64,000 bases of DNA, taken from contig NC_039511.1 in NCBI RefSeq assembly GCF_003672135.1, forward strand, positions 2,816,464-2,880,463, given 5' to 3'. Below the pieces are notes generated by a model. The model did not search any database. It saw nothing but the letters and a program-made list of their open reading frames with translations, and was not told the origin of the DNA. This stretch comes from Ooceraea biroi. Lineage: Eukaryota; Arthropoda; Insecta; Hymenoptera; Formicidae. Both the position numbers and the translations under genes were made by a program. Positions 1-11,114 of the stretch are shown in pieces; the first letter of the stretch is position 1, and each line of letters opens with the position of its first letter.

Positions 1-1962
1 GGCTTTCTTCGTTCGTCACCTTTGAATTTCGCCAGTCGCTTCCCGTCCACGCGGATCATCGCGGCGATCGATCATATGACTCGGCAATCGCGGACGTTTA
101 ATTCGCGCGCGAACACGTGCGATCGCGTGCCGTTCCCTCGGATGTAATTGTGGGATAACAGAGAATTATCTCTCCGAAGAGAAAAACGGGAATAATTAAT
201 AGCATCGCGGAGAAGCGAAGCCGCTCATGCCATGTTTAACGAACGTTATCTGCAAGTCGTCCGATCATTCTTATTCATCGAGGAATTTTATGTTCTCGTG
301 TTAATTGAAATGCTGGAAACGCGGATGGAAACGCTCGCGGTTACATTTGGTAAAATAATGCGCGATTGTCGGGATATTTATTATTCACGGAAACCGTGAG
401 AGTTTCTCCTCAGACGCATGATTTCTCTAGGCGGGTTCCGTGGACTTTCGGAACCGTGCGTTAAAATTCAGCTGACGTAATGCGCGGAGATATTTACGAT
501 CGATCGGACGTAATCTACAATGCCATAAGTTGTCTCGCGTTTCAACTCTGTCTCAATTTCGCTGCATGTTCGGACGTCATTTCGTTTGCTCGAGCATGAC
601 GGCTTCCAGTTATTAATTACAATTGATTACGTTGCCGCATACTCACGTCTCCGAGAGAAAAGTCCTGCACAAATTACGGCGTTCGGGAAGGAGGAGGCGA
701 GGAATTGTTAATTGTACAGTATGTATTAAATTCTCTGTTCGCAGCTGAGTTAATAATTTTCGAGAGAGAGAGAGAGAGAGAGAGAATGGGAGTGTCAAAT
801 GTTTCGGCGGTGGTTCACCAGCGGGTCGTTGATCGTCGTCGAAACGATGATCCGTTATATAATTATCGTGGGATTATGCGTGCTCAGTGACCGGAGTGTC
901 CTCCGTACCTCGCTGGGGATCGTGCCGACGGAAACGGATGTACGCTTCAGAAAAGACGGGTACGAGGCAAGCGGACTCGTACACGGACGCGGTGCAATCT
1001 GTGTAAAGCAGACACAGAGACTCGATGCAGATGTACTGAATCATCGAATCGCGAACCTTCTCGATTCACTTGATTCGTTGCACAATTGGTCGCAAAACAA
1101 TTTTTGCCTCGTGCATTTCGTTGATTGATCAATTAATTCATCTCATACTTTTATAAGTGAAATATATAATTACACTTGAAAGAAAATATATATAAAAAAG
1201 CGAATAAAAGAGACTATTCTATCATGCTGTTACATCCTAACACTGTAATTATTCTAATCGCTGTTGAAGCAAGATACATTAAAGGCACCGAGAGATACTG
1301 CGTCGATCAGCGGAAAGTAGCTATCGCAAACACGCATCTTGCCAGGCTTCTTCGTAGAACAAGCAACACGTTCTGCCTCTTTACGGTAAGACGAGGAGAA
1401 CGCAAGAATTGACGGACAGCTGGCTGGCGCACGGTATCGATCGACGCAGAAGGCAATTCCGCACCGTGCGATCGCACGGTGCCTCGTCGATCACACTGAT
1501 CTATGAGTCAGCAACGTTCTGTCATCGTTTCGGATGATTCTAGGTTCACGACCGACACATGGACCACGCATACATTATTAAGGTAACATAAGAATGACCA
1601 TGGTGAAATTAAAGCCTACTCGCCTCGTAATGGACGCGTTGAAAAAGAATTATCGATCGCCAGGGGATCGATGCTTTGCTCGTGCCGACATGCGTTCGTT
1701 AAAAAGTAACATTTTGACCCGGATGCGCGTAGAGCGATCGTTCCATGTTCGTTAGTTTCGTCATTATTGCAATTATCGATCTTCAAAGAAAAAAAGAACG
1801 CGCGATTATCAATTATCCAAATTTGTTACTAATCACTATAATGACGGTGAGGTGTCATTTATGATGGTAATTGCGACGATCAATTTACGGGTCGTAATTA
1901 TATCACTGTAATGACTTAGCGACAACATTAGACAAATGTTTCTTGTCTCGATTCCACGTTAC
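1..1962. other. No certain gene; possible far-upstream RTK exon
   Basis: AT-rich non-coding sequence with a GA repeat. The frame from ATG 847 (MIRYIIIVGLCVLS) looks like a signal peptide and is discussed as a candidate first exon of the RTK, but it is not supported well enough to call. Confidence 0.5.
762..785. repeat. GA dinucleotide microsatellite
   Basis: About twelve GA units. Confidence 0.95.
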
Positions 1963-1966
1963 TTAA

Positions 1967-2684
1967 GGGGGGAGCCTGCTTTAGAACGTTGAAAATAAGG
2001 TATAATTTTACGAATTGTTTTTGGAGAAACTATACAGCGGATCATTATAAAACTTTGATGCATTCATTAGTACATGTTTAAAGATAAAAAAAATTATTTT
2101 TTGATTTGAATATATCGTCTGTAGAGGTCGTCCTGGAGGCATCTTAGTGCAGCCGGCATTGTAAATTGGTGAGCATTCTCCTGCCTCCAAATTTCATCCA
2201 AACTGAAAAATTGAAATATTTTCTCGTTATTTATGAATTCCCATCGTCGATGAACCTTTAATATTCATAAAAACATTAAGTTAAACAATTACTTTTGCAT
2301 GAAAAAGTTCAAAAACTTTGCCTAAAAATCGTACTTTTGTGTTCCAAGCTCGACCATTTTGGCACTTTTCAACTTTTTTCTTCTCTCTTTGGTTCATCGA
2401 CGATGGGAATTCATAAATAACGAGAAGATATTTCAATTTTTCAGTTTAGACGAAATTTGGAGGCAGGAGAATGCTCACCAATTTGCAATGCCGGCGACGC
2501 GGCTGCACTAAGATTTCTCCAGGACGACCTCTACAAGCGATATATTCAAATCAAAAAATAATTTTTATCTTTAAACATGTACTAATAAATGCATAAAAGT
2601 TTTATAATGATCCGCTGTATAGTTTCTCCAAAAACAATTCGTAAAATATACCTTATTTTCAGCGTTCTAAAGCAGGCTCCCCCC
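1967..2684. mobile_element. TTAA-flanked foldback element, copy 1
   Basis: TTAA sits at both ends (1963-1966 and 2685-2688). The element is almost entirely two inverted arms, 1967-2256 and 2391-2684, around a loop of about 134 bases. Tips are GGGGGGAGCCTGCTTTAG. TTAA targeting suggests piggyBac-type mobilisation. The right arm has about eight extra bases near GGCGACGCGGC that the left arm lacks. Confidence 0.88.
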
Positions 2685-2688
2685 TTAA

Positions 2689-5600
2689 TTTGCGATGGAT
2701 GATGCGAGCGAAATTTCGCGAGACCATTACGCGATGACCTAATGAACAATCCATTACGCCGATTCGGACCGACAATTCGTAATTATTGTTAAGAGAAATT
2801 TGCGGAGACGGACAAACGACCGGTGATCGGAAGGCATGACAAAATTATTTCAGTCTCGCATCGAAAGAGCGTATTGTGCTCGTCGAGAACGGTGTACGCC
2901 TTCAGAAGACGACTCGGCTCGCAGATGATATCTAGCTAGCTTTAAATAATGGGACCTTGCTGCGAGTGAGTTCGACGTTCCACGTCGTGAACCCGTAATC
3001 AGTTATGCCGCATTCGGCTCGTGCGAGTAATGCGTTCCCGAAGACGAACGATTCGTTAGTGTATGTAAAAACAGTTCCTGTGTATAAAATAACAGACACT
3101 TTGCACAGCTGTCGAGAGCTACTCTCGGGAGAAGAAGATGAATAAGGGTGAATTTATCGCGTTCTATGCGTGCTTCTTATTTTTCTTTATTTTATTTAAG
3201 TTTTGACGAAGAACTATACTTCAATTCTTGAAATCAAGGTTGTTGATCTTTGGTAGAGTACCGATTATTTCAAGGATGCACAACATTGATATGTACTTGT
3301 ATATAGGGTGAGGCACCAAAAACAGGCCACCTGACTATCTCGGCTGTTATTGGTGATAGAAAAAAATGTGTCAGACCAAACTTGCATGGTTTCGAGGGAC
3401 ACATAATTTGTTCTAAATAGTTCTTTATTAGATGGACGCGTAGAGGTCATATAAAAGGTCAACTTCGTTTTTTTAAATGGTATGATATGTTTTTTTACGT
3501 ACCATCTAGTACAGCGTTTGAAGATGCGCACATTGATCTACGGGTCAAAATCATTCAAGGTCACTGAAGGCCAACTGCAAGAGAAAATAATTTACTTTAT
3601 ATTGCCTAGAGTTCTCTGCTATATTAAAAATACTGTAAACTCAGAAATGAAAAGTTCTAGCCCTTAGAAATTTTTTCTTTTTCCGCGAAGTTCTGAGTTG
3701 TTGTTATCATTATTTCTTATATTGCCTAGAGTTCCCTGCTATTGAAAATACCGTAAATTCAGAAATGAAAAAGTTCTAGCCCTTAGAAATATTTTTTTCT
3801 ATCACCAATAACAGCCGAGATATTCAGGTGGCCTGTTTTAGGTGCCTCACCCTGTATATATACAGTTATATTTTATCATATAAAATTTTCATTTAAACTT
3901 ATAATTTTGCTCAGTTAGCTCTTCATGTATACAGTAATGCCGCACGAGTTCTTTCGCAGGAGGTTCCTACATAAATTCGTATCTACAGAATTTTTATAGA
4001 CTTTTAACATTTTCTTTCCTCTCTTTCTTTAACCACCCGTACACATCTTACGTGATGCGCAAAGGAGAGTAAACCTCGTTAATATCGTCAATCTGCGCGG
4101 CATCGTCGCAGTCGTGAGGATAAATTCCAATTTGCGAGATTGTCCCAGCACATCGACGGTCCATTGTGCGGAAGGCGGCTGCAGGACGAGAAAGAGACGC
4201 GCATCCTGCCGGGCGGTGACTAATTGTCCGTCTCGTACGCTATCGTCCTCACACCCGTGCGAGGGTGCGACGCGTTGCAATTTGCAGTCGCATGCGAGGC
4301 CCGCAGGAAGAAGAGTGCATGCTCGCGCGTACCTATCCCCGAGGACCTTCGTGTAGGTCATTGATCAACGGATTAAAGGGATTTGTCGTCGCGTGGTAGC
4401 GGAAGCGTGGGCGGACTACGAGAGTACGAAGCCCTCTTTTGTCGAGGCTTTTGTTGTTCTTTCTTTCTCCTTCTCTTTTTCTCTCGTTGTCTTTGTCGGG
4501 GGGCCAGCAAAGGGAACCCGCGTCCGTGAACGGAACTTCCTGTTTCGGAACGCCGCGGAGAGACGGCGATCGCGATCGCGCGGAGTCCGCACTTTTTCCG
4601 GATTATTACCGCGGATTCATTAAACCCGCGGGCCTTGATTGCGTCAAATTGCCGGAACGATGCCACAAACAGTTACGTAAGCCGCACGCGAACGTTTCGA
4701 CCATTCGCAATGAATGGACGTTGCGCGCGCGCTGGAACGGTGCGCTCGCCACGAGCTACTTCGCCCGTTCGACGAGAATCCATTCCAACCTTTTTCGGCC
4801 AGGACGCGCCGCTCTATTTCCCACCATGAGGGCATATCTTTGCCAGCTCTCTGACGAGGCCCGTTTTGTACGAAAGTTCGTTAATCTCGTTCCTCTTCAT
4901 TCACGTTGGCAAAATGCTAGCGTAATGCTGACTCAGATATGTGAATGGATTCCTTCCTGAGTTTAGAAATGCAGCGTGGCTTATTATTTCACCGTTCGCG
5001 AATTTGCGTTTGTTTAGACGGAACTTATGAGATCTGCAACTTTCATTTCCGCTTTCGTTCCGCCGCACTACGGTATTTCTGATCTGCACGGATCGTGTTG
5101 CACGCGTGTCGTTACGCTCGTTGCAGATTATTCTAGCACGATTCAGCTGGTATTATGTGAGATACGCTTTTGTAACTGCCGCTTCGCGTAACATTTTTGC
5201 AAACGTCGATGCAAAAGTCGATGTACTGCATGCCTGCTTCGGTTGAGAAGCATAAAAGTAGAGAACTATAAAGAATCTTCCGGATTTATATACAACATAA
5301 ATTTCATTGCAGTAATTTGTCTAAAAACACGTTTATAGTACTCGCTATATTATAATATTATTATATAGCGTCTAAATGTAAATATGATTATCGTTTATTT
5401 TAACCGAGAGACGTTCACCAGCGCGATTGGCGAGTAGGTACATTAAGGTACCACCAACAATCGTGACTTTGTTCCTTCTCTTTTTATATTATCGGGCCGA
5501 GGCGACTAAGTGCCTTCGGGCACATCGTAATATTGAGCCATTGCGCGAGTCCTCGTGACATCGAGATCAAGGGGCCAAGGCTCCGCGAATAAAGCCGCAG

Positions 5601-6891
5601 ATAATATTCACAGATATAAAGCAACCCTGGAGGGTTATCTTCAGCACGAGGGACTAGCGCGAACCCTAAAAATCCGATCAACAAAGCGACCCCCTCTCGA
5701 AACGGGACATATAAATTGCGATGGCTCAAAGGGCGTTCTTCATCGAAGCACTGTTCTTCAATGAGGAATAATTTCGAAAGTGGAAGAGCAAGAAAAGATG
5801 ATCTTTAATTACATTTAATAAAAAGTTGCATTTAATAAGAGTTTCGGACTAGTTGGCCATTGTTCTATTATATAAATAAAAATGCAGACGTGTGTATGGA
5901 GGAAAGTGTTATACAAAAATTACCATAAATACATAAATTCAATGTAGTTCCGTAAATATTATCGCACGAACATGAATAGATTACGATACTTTTATTAATC
6001 GCAAATGAATTCTTATCTAGAAAGAAATCATCTTAAAGCCGAATAAAGAATGGAGAACGCTTGGAACGTGCGGGATCGAAGCCGCGCGACTTTCCCGCGC
6101 TTTGAATCTGAATACTCGCGGTTTCAGCCTGGGATCGCATCTATTTCTCTCGCATTACGTGCGTGTGTAGGGGTGCGTACAGGCGTGAGATATTTATCTG
6201 CATGCGCGATCGCTTAGCTAAGTGACATTATGTTTCGGAAGCGACGAGCGACGCATCGCGCGGCAATATTATGGAGTATCTTAGGGCTCGCTCACCGCGC
6301 TTAACATTGCATAATAGCGCCGGTAATAGAGACATATTTGCCATACAGGCTGCCACATTACAGGTATTACGACACCTTAAGCCGCAACTGCCACCTTACT
6401 TCCTAACGTCCGCTAACGAGACTGCATCGAGAGGCTCACTTCCCGTTTGCGCCGCGGTCTCGCCCACAACCTCCTGCTCGACGCGCTTATTAAGACCTGA
6501 ATCGTCAGCTTTATCACGCGTTCAACGCGCGTAACGATGATTTTTGCCAATCAGGAGGCGTAATAAGCGGGAAGATACACCCTCAGAAAGGATTTCTGAT
6601 AACAAGACGAAAAATATTCTTGACTAATTTAATCGTATTACAAGTATAAAAAATATGAAAATAGAACAATTTTTAATTTAAATCAGTAATTTCTATTCTT
6701 CTCTCTCGAATTAAATAAGATTGTCTTACTGTCTTGAGACAAGAGTAACATATACAAATTTATGCTTATATATTCTTGTATGCAGAATAATTTGATATTA
6801 GCGTCACTTTATAGTAGGCTTTGTCGATGTCGACGCATCATTTTCTCACAGTCGCTCGTCGACTCGGCGCTTCTGCGTCCTTTATTCGGAT
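2689..6891. other. Non-coding apart from one MITE
   Basis: Outside 3306-3854 I see no exon, RNA gene or further repeat. A GC-richer stretch at 4030-4960 has overlapping frames on both strands with no consistent coding signal. Confidence 0.5.
3306..3854. mobile_element. TA-flanked MITE with internal duplication
   Basis: Ends GGGTGAGGCACC and GGTGCCTCACCCTG inside TATATA. The inverted arms extend through CAGGCCACCTGA and ATCTCGGCTGTTATTGG. Inside, a block of about 80 bases beginning TTATATTGCCTAGAG occurs twice in direct orientation (about 3597-3680 and 3717-3798). It is a mariner/Tc1-type MITE by its ends. Confidence 0.78.
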
Positions 6892-7452
6892 AAAACGGCC
6901 AATATTTATGTGTTGCAATCGAAAATCGGGAAAGTGTTTCTGTTATTTGCAATGAATAAGTGCAATACTCTACAAGAAATATTAAAAGATATGGAAATGT
7001 CTTATCTCGAATCTTATTTCTCAAGTATATACAGGGTGTCCGGTAATGATCGCCCCAGCTTCCGTACACGAGTAGAGCGAATCGAGACGAAGAGAAAAGT
7101 CCTATACCGTTTTGCGATATTCGCAATAATAATCGAAATATTGAATATTAAAGTGAAGCGAATCCAGAGCGCGCGGAGGCGAGTGCCGAGCCGCTCGAGG
7201 TATAGGATTATTATTGCGAATATCGCAAAACGGTATAGGACTTTTCTCTTCGTCTCGATCCGCTCTACTCGTGTACGGAAGCTGGGGCGATCATTACCGG
7301 ACACCCTGTATATACTTACTTGAGAAATAAGATTCGAGATAAGACATTTCCATATCTTTTAATATTTCTTGTAGAGTATTGCACTTATTCATTGCAAATA
7401 ACAGAAACACTTTCCCGATTTTCGATTGCAACACATAAATATTGGCCGTTTT
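6892..7452. repeat. Long inverted repeat (561 bp) with a MITE at its centre
   Basis: The arms 6892-7135 and 7206-7452 are reverse complements with few differences (one substitution in GTAGAGCGAATC, and an extra ACTT in the right arm). The spacer is about 70 bases. The inner part is the MITE at 7032-7308; the outer 138-142 bases of each arm are not part of that MITE. Confidence 0.85.
7032..7308. mobile_element. CAGGGTGTCCGG MITE nested in a palindrome
   Basis: TA flanks (7030-7031 and 7309-7310). Tips are CAGGGTGTCCGGTAATG and its reverse complement, with arms of about 104 bases. It is of mariner/Tc1 type by its ends. Confidence 0.8.
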
Positions 7453-10400
7453 GTGCAGATTCTACAAATTCTCTTACAAGAATAGAATAAGATGTCTTTT
7501 AGATCTCACAATATTCTTAAATCAAGAATATTTTGAACTTGCTACAAATTTGTATCTAAATCCTTCTGAGAAAATGAATGAGATAGCACGAAGATTATTT
7601 GAATCTAGATTTTCGAATTTTCTATTCAAGATTAAAATATGCTTCTTTTCAATAATAAATATGATTGTCGCTATAGCGATCTTATTTTATGATAGATTAA
7701 AGAGTAATAGCATTAAGTCCAGAAATCTTTTCTGTGGGTGTAGTAATAAACATCTGTAGCACGCATCTCGGTGGCGCAACTGCGAGCAGTTGGAAATACG
7801 TATCACAAGGCGCGATTGCTTCGCGGCAACTGCATCATTTTTTAATTATAGAAAAATGGAGATTTGCGAAGAGCTTTCTGAGATTCGTCTTAAGTAAATG
7901 TCGTCGTTGTAAGCGTCAATTGTGTCACTTGAAACATTCGCGAAAAAAACCGAGCGTACATGAGCACGGCAGGAATTGAAACAGCCTGTTGCGACACCTC
8001 GCTCGTAGAATACATTCCGGAAAATAATACGTACAAACACGTAGAAATAAGGTAGGAGCCCATACGTTCATGGAAACTACGTCAATTGTTACTGACAGCT
8101 ATTACTATCTTATCGCACTTGCGATCGAAGCACCGACACACCAAGCATCATCTACCACGTAGCTTCATAGAATCGCATGGGCGATAATTTTCCTTCGAAT
8201 AAAGGCTATCTTGTTGGCGCGTGAGACACGGTTAATGCGGCTATTAAAATCGCATTCGCGATGCACGTCGTGTCCCGGTAATAAAAAAGTTGCAACAAGG
8301 ACAAAAAAAGAAAAAGAAGAAACGAAGGGCCGAACCGTACCGCGTCTCACGCGGCGGAAAGTGGGACAGTGAAACGGCATGTGCGCGGCTCGCGGACCCA
8401 CGCATCTCACGTCGGATCTGGAGCCGTCTAGCCTCCCGGACCCCCGGACCCCAATGATCCCCGTGACACAGCTCGGAGTTGCCTCACGTGTCCGCATTGT
8501 AGTTCATCCGGACGAGTGGCCCGAGACCCGCGGAACGAGAACAGGAGCAACACTGACCTTCCCCATACGTACATGTGTCCACATAAAATATTACGGCGCG
8601 GTCACGTTCGCGATGATAATTCGCGGCTCGCGAATCTCCACGTCGTGGCGCCTTGACTTTGCCTCCGTCTTTGTCTCTTTCCTCGTTATCCATTTCTCTC
8701 TCGCTTTTACGGTCGCGCGTCCTGATTTCCTGCGGTTGCCTGAGCATAAATCCGCGACGACGCGTTTTCTAATCGTTCGCTATGTAGTTCGAGCTGGTTA
8801 TAGTTCGGGACATTATTGTGTCCTCTTAAACTGTTTTTTGATTTACGGTCGACATGGCGTTAAGTTACATTTCTCTCGCTGTCTTACGCGGTTTTACGGA
8901 AATTCTCAGATTTCACAACGTCGGTGAAAGTAAGACGTTTCCTTGGCGTTCTCTTTTCTCTTTCTTCTCCATTTCTTTTTTTGCATTCCCAGCTTTGCAT
9001 CTCCTTGAGATTCGAAAATTTCGCGCAAGCTGGGCGGTTGGACGACAATCCCCGCGATTTCGGCTGAGATTAGGCAGACTGCATTATTCAGGGCTCAGGT
9101 TGGTGGGATGCTCGTGTATATTTATAAGCGAGTTTCCGCTTGCGGGACAGGTTTCACGATGTGACGTTCGCACGTTCGGAATATCTACTTCGTTGAAATG
9201 TATCTTTAAGATGTTGCAGTTTTCAAACCTGAACAACGTCTGATCGTCGTATATATAGTGACAGAATACCACACGAAAGTCTTTTGACAACGAGTCACCC
9301 GATATTCTTTAATGACGCTTTAATATGCGTAATAAAATACACGTTTTTAAATCTGTAACATAAAATACCTCCTTCGAAAGTTAAGTTTTATTTACATTAA
9401 TTTATCTACATTAGGCTCAGCCACAAATATTTGCGAATCCTTCCATGGGACTTTGGGTCCTCAAAGCGCACCATTTCAAGTTCATAATTTTGGCTCTTTC
9501 CCGAAGCCACAAGAGACGTTTTTAACGTAACGACAAGGCGAGGGTCGTGAATGAAAACTGAGTTGGCGTAGCCAACCGGTGCGGTGGTAGCCGTCGTATC
9601 TCATGGTAATCCCCGAATCTACGGGACCTCCTCGCGGGCTCCATTAGAATCAGCCGAAAATCCACGGCGTCACGAAGTAGTGCGTATTGATCCCTTTAAC
9701 GAGCTGACAAGCCGGACTTTTCGGTTTTACGTCGCTGTAAATTCAACTCGTTACAGCTGCATCGCCCCTCAAGTTTTTTGCCGATTCGAGCGGGCTCGCT
9801 CCGGGTATCGGGCCTGCTCGCGCGGACAATGAGAGGATAAATTCGTGACGCGCAGCATCCTCTTCCCGCGGACGAGCTCTTAATGATCTTCCAGCGGTGG
9901 AGCACGCTCGTACGTGGAGATTATGGCGCGCGTTCCTCGGGATTTTACAGTATGGACGAATTTCCGAAGCGAAGCGAGACGAACAACGCTTATTACCTGC
10001 ACGATAGGCTTGTCTGCGAACGTTATTGTGCCATGAGAAAATCACATGAGAAAGAATTCTTGAGTATGAGCATGAGGAGCGGGATAGATCGCAAAAAAGC
10101 TGATTAAAGGAAAAGTATTATGTCTATGTATAATAATTTGACTGAAAAGGATCTTATTCATATATCTATTGATTAATTTTTTCACTATTAATCATTCCGT
10201 CGAGATTTTTTTATAAAAATTAATTATTTACTTGGAAGTTATATTTTCTAAGAATGTCGTTTAAGATTATATCAGTGACAAGATGACTAGATATTTTGAT
10301 GCAAGAGATGTCTATAAACCGTTCCAGCAACGGAGTGGTATTCGGATCGCCGAATGAGCACAAGAGTATAAAAATGCCGAACCGGCGACTCGGATCGTTT

Positions 10401-11114
10401 TTACAATCGCGACGGCCGATTATTGGTGGAACGCTCGTTGGGCACATGGAACCGTGAGAGTATATGTACCGTAACGGTACCAGATCTCTCGTACCCCAAA
10501 CCCACTCGGCCATCCGCGACCCTGAGCAGCACCGTTACTTAAAGAGTTCTTCTCTCCGCGAGAATTTTTGTTCGTTTCGCACGCCGCACGCGCGATGGAA
10601 TATAATTGAGTGCTTAATTGCGTTTACGCCGTCTAACGCGAAGAAAGGACGGTCGGCGCCTCTTCCGGTTTTCGCCGAGGCGCACTGATGAATGCTGATT
10701 ATGAACGCGGCGATTCGCGTTAATCCGTTCGCAGAGAGCTCTCCTCTCCGCGCCGGAACGAACCGGAACTTAATATAATCCTGTTACGCGCCGTGTCATT
10801 GTTCCGCATGCGAGATTAATTAGCATTTAGAAACCGCGCGTTATTTACACTTCGTTAAGACGTTATTTTTTCAATGTGGTAATATGCGTACCACGGCGCG
10901 TAATTGAACGTAATTATCGCGGACGATGCGTGAAGAGCAATATTATCTCTTGTGTAATTAATGTCGGGAATTGTTTTTATTTCAATTCCAAACAAGGAGG
11001 ACTTGGAATTGCGAGCAAACAAGCTTTGCCATTTACGGATCTGTCATTTATTCATTACTTTGGTTCCTTTGAAAATTGCGTATGTATGACAATGGTCTTT
11101 CGTCTTTGTTGCAG
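7453..11114. other. Upstream of first visible RTK exon; nothing certain
   Basis: A GC-rich stretch near 8300-8800 contains a second signal-peptide-like frame from ATG 8613. Just before 11115 is a polypyrimidine tract and CAG acceptor. No RNA gene is seen. Confidence 0.5.

Noticed and set aside
4439..4960. 173-codon plus-strand frame with a leader-like start
   Set aside because: Its first codon is TTG, not ATG. The stretch is GC-rich with comparable open frames on both strands and no recognisable motif.
5484..5729. 81-codon minus-strand frame with hydrophobic stretch
   Set aside because: The text resembles no family I know, there is no good exon context, and the plus strand is also open. It could be a fragment of a repeat; not called.
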